Below are positions 57,301 to 64,000 of a stretch of 64,000 nucleotides of DNA, piece after piece. The stretch covers positions 1 through 64,000 of the forward strand of contig JAITUQ010000038.1 in NCBI GenBank assembly GCA_031286225.1, in the 5' to 3' direction. This DNA comes from Candidatus Methanorudis spinitermitis. GTDB lineage: Archaea; Methanobacteriota; Methanobacteria; Methanobacteriales; Methanobacteriaceae. The position numbers and the translations under genes are program-made. The stretch's first letter is position 1, and every line of letters starts with the position of its first letter. The notes below the pieces were generated by a model. It searched no databases. It saw nothing but the letters and a program-made list of their open reading frames with translations, and had not been told where the DNA came from.

Positions 57301-58172
57301 ATTCTACTACAGAAGCAGGTATTTATCCTATTATTGCAAATAGTGCTTTAACTAACTCTCGTCTTAGAGCATCACCTCAAGCTACTGGTCGTTTGACTGT
57401 TGAAATGCTTGATACTAAAATTATTATGAAGAATGTTATTGTAAATGCTCTTCAAGCAGCTTCTTTTAGTGCTACATTAGTTGATGAGGACGGTATTCTA
57501 TTGTCTAATAGGATGGTTGATATTTTCATCGATGGAGAGCATTTTGGCACATTTACTACTGATTCATATGGTAAAATATACATTAGTCTTGGGTTACGTC
57601 CAACTGGTGTTTATGCTATTACAGCTACTTTCTCAGGTGATCCTAATGTTCGAGCAGCTACTATTTCTGATTGTACTTTAACAGTTCGCCCTATAAGGAC
57701 TACTATATTTGTTGCAGCGGTTCAAAATAAAAATGAATCTACTAACTTTGTAGCTAGACTTTATGATGAATTTAACAAACCAGTAGTTGATAGACCAATA
57801 GTATTTTACCTTAATGGTCAATTTATTGGTATAGCTATAACTAATAGCAATGGAACAGCTATTTTACCATATACTTACACTCCAAGTGGTAGAATTGTTG
57901 CTGAGTTCCTTGGAGACCAGATTTATCTTGAATCTCTTGATAATCGTCTTTTCGGAAATAATTCACTTGTAGTCAATAATGATACAAATCGTACTCCAAA
58001 AGTTTTAGGAGATAATGATACTAAAGATGGTAAAACTGGTAATGACACAAAAGATGGCAAAAAAACTATATCTGCTATTGCAATGTTAAATACTGGTAAT
58101 CCTATAGCTATGGTATTAATTTGTTTGTTAAGTGTTCTTTTGATTGGATTAAGACGTAGAAATAGAAATTAA
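54318..58172 (+). CDS. adhesin-like protein with about twelve Ig-like repeats (1284 aa)
   Basis: A large surface protein of the adhesin-like class abundant in Methanobrevibacter. Signal peptide: charged start, then SLLLIILLLFITIVISMSSV and a SAAYD cleavage zone (about residue 38). About twelve Ig-like (Big/invasin-type) domains of 90-100 residues follow, each with the pattern of an N-terminal T-x-V strand, a DExG or DGxG turn, VxFxDG and a Tyr-rich last strand (YDGN, YxGN). Many N-x-T sequons. A short Asp/Lys/Asn/Gly linker and a C-terminal membrane anchor (AMVLICLLSVLLIGLRRRNRN) end it. GGGAGGTGA precedes the ATG. No LPxTG motif. It probably mediates attachment to cells or surfaces. Confidence 0.9.
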   Translation: MKKMESVFYNFKNNHSLLLIILLLFITIVISMSSVSAAYDTYTDIRVDTVDNVVPYLQFNITGTLYNTNNSAPISGQIITVTITGDSRTYINSATTDGAGNFRIPFVVNTSALHNARISYAGSGSIYSPTTVNMPIEAKKLASFFENVDVFIDGGRQISGQLVDEYGKPIVNGQVNLTVIASNGVTTLSSVVVNTNSTGHFTTRNTAFSIPQNSYDNNNGPNVIIEYLGNQTFYSTKMTAGMTSVFMYAITINHYGDVTVNEKFNLTGVLWEFRLQSGAVKTPMSAGHSINVTIVSGNGAVTNRTIITGTNGAFWVELDETYGNCSITFAYRNTSVLTVTETITLFVAKLPTYIEFDHPLDVTTGKASTISGKLYDKYGNGIGGKVVAVFVDGINIGGATTISDGSFSINHTFTTMGNHTITVVFDEDSNYYYFNKTIMVGVELLGSIVTVENVTVNVTEQFTINGNLTAKDDVKTPLSGVVTIEFWLDGVLKYRIENVPVNNGKFSYSNRFNVSGNYTVRVYYDGITDNIGGSYAEGWLLVLPKNTSVVVTNVTVRATDSFNLTGRIVDPITGFAINGTATITIIVGGVTLSNTVNVVDGNFRWDNIRINTTGNYTVSVTYNGNQIYAVSTGNGWVNVIPMPTTTTVNSAASKPGVQFNITGTVIADNGDRINGTVRINIRNDTLGVNVNYTANVINGEFILPVTLTIVGNYTVTATYDGNATYAGSYGTNTILIAEIGTLLTVTDSTVYTTQTFTISGTLISVDGTPLDGVYVTITITNITAGVSNNYTVRVNNGVFSYSNISYIGDFNYTVEVEFLGAGFYAESNATGWLQVNRIPTTITVSNETAFVYNRSTPFVALLWDTINNRPIAGATVEFFIDGIWVANRTTDINGKAYYYLTADFGTYNITVYYNGNLTYRESDNLDSTHMFTTREMETYIVVENVTTKPFRTGRITITLYNEFHEIIPFENLTVLFDGQTFTGSTDSLGRFFIPYSTTEAGIYPIIANSALTNSRLRASPQATGRLTVEMLDTKIIMKNVIVNALQAASFSATLVDEDGILLSNRMVDIFIDGEHFGTFTTDSYGKIYISLGLRPTGVYAITATFSGDPNVRAATISDCTLTVRPIRTTIFVAAVQNKNESTNFVARLYDEFNKPVVDRPIVFYLNGQFIGIAITNSNGTAILPYTYTPSGRIVAEFLGDQIYLESLDNRLFGNNSLVVNNDTNRTPKVLGDNDTKDGKTGNDTKDGKKTISAIAMLNTGNPIAMVLICLLSVLLIGLRRRNRN

Positions 58173-58179
58173 ATTTTTT

Positions 58180-58210
58180 AAAGGATTTTTATTTTTTATC
58201 CTTTTTTATA
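58180..58210 (+). terminator. hairpin terminator after the adhesin gene
   Basis: AAAGGAT (58180-58186) and ATCCTTT (58198-58204) form a perfect 7-bp stem with an 11-base T-rich loop, followed by T-rich sequence, eight bases behind the adhesin stop codon. The remaining 58211-58514 is A/T-rich spacer without a gene. Confidence 0.65.
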
Positions 58211-58514
58211 TTTTTTCTTATTTTTTTAAAATTAAAATCTCACATTTCTAATAATAGAAATATTTTGTAATAATTCTTCACTAAAAAGTAATAATATTTT
58301 TCTATTTAATAACTTGATTTATATAAGAATCATTAAAAATAAGCAGTAATAATTAATATGATGATTGGAATTAAAGTTAAAAATAGAAATAAAGAAAATA
58401 TTTTTCCTAAAAAAAATTTTAATAAATTTGTATATTTTATAAAGTTGTTCTATTTTATTTAAAAAATATATTTTTCAGGTTTTCCCAATAAAGGGATTTT
58501 ATGTCTTTAAATTA

Positions 58515-58952
58515 TTATCCTCCAGCCATAATTATTTTTGTGCCTGTTTTAGATATTTCTTCTTTTTTAAATTCAAGATCAAACTTTGTTCTTTCAATAA
58601 CATCTTTTAAAGCATCTAAAGTTTCTTTTCTGTGAGGTCCAAGAACAGCTACTAAAAATAATGTGTCTCCAGTATAAAACTCACCAATATAATGAACAAT
58701 AGCTATTTCATAGATTCCAAATTTAGATTTTACACTTTCAGAAATTAATTTAAGTTCTTTTTCAGTTTTTTCTTTATCAGGTGTTGTTAATATTAATTTA
58801 TCTAAATCTAAATCTTTTTCCTTTCCTCTAACAATCCCTTCAAATGTGAAAATAGCTCCTGATTCATCAATTCTACTACTTTTTTTCAATGAATCAACAA
58901 GATCAGCTATTTTATAAAATTCATCATCTTTTTCAATAATTTTAACAATCAT
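58515..58952 (-). CDS. moaE: molybdopterin synthase catalytic subunit
   Basis: Transfers sulfur to cyclic pyranopterin monophosphate to make molybdopterin. The 145-residue protein has the MoaE pattern: SGAIFTFEGIVRGK, the TTPDKEKTEKEL segment, IGEFYTGDTLFLVAVLGPHR with the active-site Arg, KETLDALKDVIERTK, and a C-terminal KKEEISKTGTKIIMAGG. MoaD is not in the window. Same strand as NadM; the adhesin lies on its left. Confidence 0.9.
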   Translation of the reverse strand: MIVKIIEKDDEFYKIADLVDSLKKSSRIDESGAIFTFEGIVRGKEKDLDLDKLILTTPDKEKTEKELKLISESVKSKFGIYEIAIVHYIGEFYTGDTLFLVAVLGPHRKETLDALKDVIERTKFDLEFKKEEISKTGTKIIMAGG

Positions 58953-59191
58953 TATTCTCCCTTTTATTATCGTTTAAAGAAATAAATTATTCATTTAATA
59001 CCACTTAAATAATTGATTAAAAATTAAATTATACATTCATATTTTATATATTTTTTTAAAAAATATAGATTAAAAATTTTATATAATCTCTGTTCTTATA
59101 CATTAAAATTTAAATTATTTATTTTATATTTTCTATTTTTTTTTAAAAAATATAGATAAATAATATAATATTAATTAAAAAAAGATTTACT

Positions 59192-60221
<1,030 letters not shown>

Positions 60222-61922
60222 ATGATAAAAATCGAAAATCTTTCTAAAACTTACAAGTTAGACAATGGTGAGGAAGTTTCAGCTTTAAAAAATATAAATT
60301 TAGAGGTTAAATCTGGAGAAATTTTAGGTATTATTGGAATTAGTGGTTCTGGAAAAACTTCTCTTCTTAGAATACTTAGAGGTGTTGAAACATTTGATAC
60401 TGGAAAAGTTACAATAGATGATATTGAAGTAGCTAGTGATTCAAGTAATTTTTATTTTAATAAATTAAAAAAAGCAACAGCTATACACTTGCAGAGATCA
60501 TTTGGGCTATGGCCAGAAACAACTCTAAGTAATGTTATAAGAAAATTATTTGGAGTGAAATATGGTGATGAAGCTATGACTGATTTTGACTATGCTAATA
60601 ATGAGTTTAAAGAAGAAGCTGAATCTATCTTAAAAGTTGTCGGTCTTGAAGATAAGATTAATCATTTTGCTCCAGTTCTTAGTGGTGGTGAAAAGCAAAG
60701 ACTTATTATAGCACGACAATTAGCTAAAAAACCAAAAGTTTTACTTCTTGATGAACCAGCTACAATGGCTTGTCCTAAAACTAAACAAGATATTTTAGAC
60801 TCAATAAAAAGAATTAATAAAGAGTTAGGTGTTACAGTTATTTTAGTTTCTCATTTACCCGAAGTTCATAGATTTTTAGCTGATCGTTTAATTTTACTTG
60901 AAGATGGAGAAATAAAAGAAGAAGGAAATGTTGAAACGATTACTAAAGACTTTTTAAAAGACTTAGAAGATGAAGTAGCTATTGATCCAAATATCAGTAA
61001 TGAAACTGTTGTAAAAGCAAAAGATTTGGAAAAAAGATTTTATCTTTTAAAAGGAGGTAATGTTTTAGAAATTGAAGAGGTTAATTTTGAAGTTAAAAAA
61101 AGAGATATTTTAACCTTACTTGGAGCAAGTGGTGCTGGTAAAACTATTCTTCTTCGTATGATAGGAGGATTAGAATATCCAGATGAAGGAGAAGTATTAT
61201 TTAGATTAAACAAAGATACATGGGTTGATATTAATAAACCAAGTATTAATAGAATGGATGTTCGAAGAAAAATAGGCATAATGCATCAAGAATTTGCTCT
61301 TTCTCACCATGCTACAATTAGAGATCAATTAGCTACAAAATTAGGATTTAAAAATCAGTTTGTTGTTGATGATGCAAAAAAGAAAGCTAAGGAATTAGAA
61401 TTAGGAGATGAATTATTAGATGCATTATATCAACTTACTGATTTACCTGAAGTAGAAGCTAAAGCAAGACTTGAAAAAATTGGTCTTCTTCCAGATATTT
61501 TAGATGAACTATTTCCTAAATTCCCTGAAAAAGCTGTAAAGGAAGAAGTTAAACCATTATTTGATGCTTTAGATTTATCTTTAGATATCTTAAATCGAAA
61601 ATCTTATGAATTATCTGGAGGTCAAAAAGTAAGAGCTATGTTATCTCTAGCTTTAGTTTCTAAACCTGAAATTTTACTTTTAGATGAGCCATTTGGTGAT
61701 TTAGATCCTATAACTTTAAGATTAATTTCAAATTCAATCAAAAAAATCAATAAGGAGTTTAAAACTACCATAATTATGGTTTCTCACAATGTTGATTTTA
61801 TTAAAGAATTAAGTAAAAGAGCTATTTTCATGGATAATGGGAAAATTATAGATGATGGTGATCCTCTAAAAATAGCTAATAATTTTGTAAACTTTTGTAA
61901 AGCAGATTATTTAATTAATTAG
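60222..61922 (+). CDS. atwA: methyl-coenzyme M reductase system, component A2 (AtwA)
   Basis: A tandem-ATPase ABC protein that, with MCR activation complex partners, energises reductive activation of methyl-CoM reductase. The 566-residue protein has two nucleotide-binding halves: Walker A GISGSGKTSLL, signature LSGGEKQRLIIA, Walker B LLLDEPATMAC, then GASGAGKTILLR, LSGGQKVRAML, LLLDEPFGDLD. There are no membrane parts. The first half carries the unusual TMACPKTKQ after Walker B. The frame is open from GTG 60213, but GTGAT is a Shine-Dalgarno for ATG 60222. Confidence 0.9.
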   Translation: MIKIENLSKTYKLDNGEEVSALKNINLEVKSGEILGIIGISGSGKTSLLRILRGVETFDTGKVTIDDIEVASDSSNFYFNKLKKATAIHLQRSFGLWPETTLSNVIRKLFGVKYGDEAMTDFDYANNEFKEEAESILKVVGLEDKINHFAPVLSGGEKQRLIIARQLAKKPKVLLLDEPATMACPKTKQDILDSIKRINKELGVTVILVSHLPEVHRFLADRLILLEDGEIKEEGNVETITKDFLKDLEDEVAIDPNISNETVVKAKDLEKRFYLLKGGNVLEIEEVNFEVKKRDILTLLGASGAGKTILLRMIGGLEYPDEGEVLFRLNKDTWVDINKPSINRMDVRRKIGIMHQEFALSHHATIRDQLATKLGFKNQFVVDDAKKKAKELELGDELLDALYQLTDLPEVEAKARLEKIGLLPDILDELFPKFPEKAVKEEVKPLFDALDLSLDILNRKSYELSGGQKVRAMLSLALVSKPEILLLDEPFGDLDPITLRLISNSIKKINKEFKTTIIMVSHNVDFIKELSKRAIFMDNGKIIDDGDPLKIANNFVNFCKADYLIN

Positions 61923-62280
61923 CTATTAATATGATTTTAACTAAATTATATTAATATTCAACCTTTTTTTTATATTATATTATCTTGATAAGATTTAGTA
62001 TAAGATTATTAAATTATTTGTTAATTTAATTTGTATTTTTTAAATAAAAAAATTTATTATAGAGTTACTTAGAGTAAAATCTAATATAATTATAATATGT
62101 TATATTGAATAAATTAATTATAAAGTTATTTATAGTAATATTTAATAAAATCTATTATGTACTATACTAATAAAATTTATATATAATATTATTTATATTA
62201 TTATTAACAGAATTTATTATACTTTATTAAATATCATATAAATATAGTTTTAATATTATAATGTGTTTATTGTGGTTTAT
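61923..62280. other. AT-rich spacer with imperfect repeats
   Basis: About 360 bases. AGTTACTTAGAGTAA (about 62064) and AGTTATTTATAGTAA (about 62123) are imperfect copies some 60 bases apart. No ORF is present. Confidence 0.5.
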
Positions 62281-62676
62281 ATGTTTAAAAATATTATGGT
62301 TCCTTCAGACGGATCTGAAGATTCAAAAAAAGCAGAAGATGTAGCTATTGAAATAGCTAAAAATTTTAATTCGAAAATTACTGCTGTTTATGTCCTAGAT
62401 GATAAGATGATTTATCCATATGAGGTTTTAGAAGAGGAAGGCAATGAAATTCTTGGAAATATTTCTAAAAAAGGAAAAAAAGCAGGAGTTGAAGTTGTAG
62501 AGCAACTGATTACTGGTGATCCTCTTCGTGATATGAAAACAATAGCTAAAAAAGCTAATGTTGATTCTGTTGTTATTAGTCCTCATGGAAGAAATAAATT
62601 AGAAAAATTAGTTTTTGGAAGTGTAGCGGATAGAATCATTAAAACTTTTGATATTCCAGTTATATTAATTAAATAA
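62281..62676 (+). CDS. universal stress protein (UspA family)
   Basis: A 131-residue nucleotide-binding Usp fold: start MFKNIMVPSDGSEDSKKAED, central ITAVYVLDD, VDSVVISPHGRNKLEKL and the ATP motif (GR, nine residues, GS in VFGSVADRII), then IPVILIK. It probably binds ATP and responds to stress. The frame is open from GTG 62263 but MFKNIMVP is the family start. A rubredoxin gene follows 106 bases downstream. Confidence 0.93.
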   Translation: MFKNIMVPSDGSEDSKKAEDVAIEIAKNFNSKITAVYVLDDKMIYPYEVLEEEGNEILGNISKKGKKAGVEVVEQLITGDPLRDMKTIAKKANVDSVVISPHGRNKLEKLVFGSVADRIIKTFDIPVILIK

Positions 62677-62782
62677 TGAAAATTATTATACTTAAGGAAA
62701 TATATACCAATCATATTTTAATATTTATTTGGATAAATTAATGAAATTTTAATATGATCAATTTTTTTTAAGAGATGATATT

Positions 62783-62944
62783 ATGAATGAAAAAATGAAA
62801 TGTAAAGTTTGTGGATACATATATGATCCTGAAAAAGGTGAACCAAGAGCTAATGTTGAACCTGGAACAGAATTTGAAGATATTTCAGATGACTTTCGTT
62901 GTCCAGTATGTGGTGCTCTAAAAAAAATGTTTTTATCTTTATAA
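62783..62944 (+). CDS. second rubredoxin, atypical, 53 aa
   Basis: Read directly: ATG at 62783, TAA ending 62944. It begins [19 protein letters not shown] and has the second knuckle in [15 protein letters not shown], so both CxxCG iron sites are present. The usual Trp before the second knuckle is Phe, and the usual GVGKDEF end is replaced by [10 protein letters not shown], giving a basic hydrophobic tail. It should bind iron, but its partner surface may differ from the rubredoxin at 35102. AAGAGATGAT precedes the start. It lies behind the UspA gene on the same strand. Confidence 0.92.
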   Translation: MNEKMKCKVCGYIYDPEKGEPRANVEPGTEFEDISDDFRCPVCGALKKMFLSL

Positions 62945-63146
62945 TAATGATAATAATATTGTTGAAATTAGTCATTAGCTTAAACTGATTCTACTAAATA
63001 AGATAGATTGTGTATTTTCTGTTAAAAACTTTTATTTTTTTTTATTTTTCTCTTATACTTTTTTATAATTTTTTTTATAATATTGTAAATAAGTTCTATA
63101 AATTTTTCAATAAACAAATATTTATCTAAATTGATATAATTCAAAA

Positions 63147-63172
63147 TAATTAACTTTTAAAAAAGTTAATTA
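63147..63172. repeat. perfect 26-bp inverted repeat
   Basis: TAATTAACTTTT (63147-63158) pairs with AAAAGTTAATTA (63161-63172) across two bases. It is flanked by direct repeats of GATATAATTCAAAATA (63133 and 63176). The position downstream of the second rubredoxin fits a terminator or an excised small element. Confidence 0.55.
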
Positions 63173-63219
63173 AATGATATAATTCAAAATAGCTAATTCT
63201 TAGAAAATTTAATTAAAAT

Positions 63220-63520
63220 AAAATACTTTTTTTAAGATTTATTTATAAATTAACTATAATAAAACATTTAATTTAGAAATAATTAATATTTATAAGATTA
63301 ATTTTAAAATAAATTATGTTAAGAATTTAATAATAATGAATATTTTTTTTAAGATTAACTAAAGAATCAATTATAATAAAAAATTTAATTTAAAAATAAC
63401 TATTTTTTTTAGATTTATTTATAAATTAATCATAATAAAAAATTTAATTTAAAAGTAATTATTCTTATTAATCTTTATTTATAAATAAATTATAATAGAA
63501 ATTTTGTTTAAAATATAAAA
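63220..63520. repeat. AT-rich tandem repeats of about 60 bases
   Basis: ATTTATTTATAAATTAA followed by a TATAATAAAA segment and TTTAATTTAAAA-type sequence recurs about four times (near 63235, 63345, 63410 and 63470), with irregular changes. The whole stretch 62945-63620 holds no ORF. Confidence 0.5.
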
Positions 63521-63624
63521 GCTTTTGGTATGATTATTTAGGAGTATACAAATATAAATTTAATTTTATAAAAATTTAAGAACTTTTATAATATTTTAAT
63601 TTCTTTAATCCTTTTTTATATTTG

Positions 63625-63682
63625 TCTAACAACTGTTAGATTTATATACAATGAAAACAATATTTTATCTAACGAATGTTAG
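63625..63682 (+). promoter_or_regulatory. TetR promoter with two flanking operators
   Basis: TCTAAC-AACT-GTTAGA (63625-63640) is a perfect dyad. CTAAC-GAAT-GTTAG (63669-63682) is a second, with the same half-sites and four-base spacer. The TATA element TTTATATA (63641-63648) directly follows the first, and the second covers the predicted transcription start. Binding would block the promoter, as in autoregulated TetR genes. The start codon is 12 bases further on. Confidence 0.75.
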
Positions 63683-63694
63683 TTAGGTAGATTT

Positions 63695-64000
63695 ATGAGT
63701 GAAATTACAACTAAAGAAAAAATATTTAATGTAGCTATTGATTTATTTTCCCGTAAAGGATACAATGAAGTGTCAATAAGGGAAATAGCTAAGGGTGTTG
63801 GGATTAAAGAAAGTTCTATTTATTATCACTATTCTAAAAAGGAAGATATATTAGATAATATTTTTAAATACTATTTAAAAATGATGAATAAAGTTGAAAT
63901 ATCTGAAGAGCAAATGGAAGAGCTTTTAAATCAAAACCCAAAAATATTTTATCACTTTGGATCAGAAGCAATTAAAAAACAATATGCTACATTGAAAATG
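63695..64000 (+). CDS. TetR-family transcriptional regulator (3' end outside the window)
   Basis: The first 102 residues are present. It begins MSEITTKEKIFNVAIDLFSR, then EVSIREIAKGVGIKESSIYY and HYSKKEDILDNIF, the standard TetR helix-turn-helix. The following residues begin a ligand domain. The two dyads in its promoter make it very likely autoregulated. Genes beyond the window may be its targets. Confidence 0.9.
   Translation, partial: MSEITTKEKIFNVAIDLFSRKGYNEVSIREIAKGVGIKESSIYYHYSKKEDILDNIFKYYLKMMNKVEISEEQMEELLNQNPKIFYHFGSEAIKKQYATLKM

Overview
The window is very AT-rich archaeal DNA from a hydrogenotrophic methanogen of the order Methanobacteriales, most likely a Methanobrevibacter. Evidence: component A2 of the methyl-CoM reductase system (AtwA), an Ftr-type formyltransferase, a six-cluster polyferredoxin, the archaeal RFC clamp loader, Hel308, ribosomal protein S17e, archaeal GHMP-type shikimate kinase, class I HMG-CoA reductase for archaeal lipids, and cell-surface genes typical of pseudomurein-walled methanogens (a giant adhesin-like protein, a pseudomurein-endopeptidase-like enzyme, a pseudomurein-binding-repeat microprotein). 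No rRNA, tRNA, CRISPR array or complete insertion sequence was seen.

Layout. 1-2.1 kb: accessory DNA with a ribbon-helix-helix-like protein, TGTGTACACA palindromes, a 42-bp direct repeat, a small surface protein and a candidate orphan ncRNA. 2.1-5.9 kb: Ftr-like protein, PfkB kinase, six-cluster polyferredoxin and CBS protein, a set resembling the tail of an Eha hydrogenase locus. 6-14 kb: HMG-CoA reductase, SucD, AroD, a signal-peptidase-like protein, HtpX and an FwdC-like protein. 14.5-23.3 kb: rfcS-rfcL, an archaeal ATPase behind tandem palindromes, aroE with an unknown partner, and hisS. 23.4-27.1 kb: a defence-like insert (HEPN-type protein plus single-chain MmeI-like restriction-modification enzyme) between hisS and hisI. 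28-33 kb: PINA, a TIM-barrel isomerase, PaaK-like ligase and ACT protein. 33.1-34.3 kb: a two-gene lysis-like cassette (small membrane protein plus pseudomurein endopeptidase). 34.4-36.2 kb: ferritin, rubredoxin and an orphan transposase-type zinc-ribbon protein. 36.6-44.6 kb: methyltransferase, S17e-chorismate mutase-shikimate kinase, glutaredoxin-like protein, CPBP protease, CbiD, a glycosyltransferase and a TetR regulator. 45-60 kb: MoaC, Hel308, a homocysteine-synthase-type enzyme, a PMBR microprotein, and a minus-strand block CbiT-UbiX-HD-MoaE-NadM interrupted by the 1284-residue adhesin. 60-64 kb: AtwA, UspA, a second rubredoxin and a TetR regulator with two operators, cut by the window end.

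Translation starts. Many genes have a Shine-Dalgarno of the type GGTGAT or GTGAT 4-7 bases before the start (complementary to the archaeal 16S tail), which lets me move several starts inward. Three genes (hisS, hisI and the signal-peptidase-like gene) appear to begin at near-cognate codons CTG, ATT and ATA: each has a good Shine-Dalgarno, no ATG/GTG/TTG in frame upstream, and an N-terminus needed by the family. In hisS the whole initiation region is the last of four 41-bp tandem copies.

The aromatic pathway (aroD, aroE, aroK, chorismate mutase), cobamide genes (cbiD, cbiT) and molybdopterin genes (moaC, moaE) are scattered in ones and twos, as usual in this order. Long AT-rich spacers carry many 35-60 bp tandem duplications. 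All functional calls are from reading the sequence; no database search was run.
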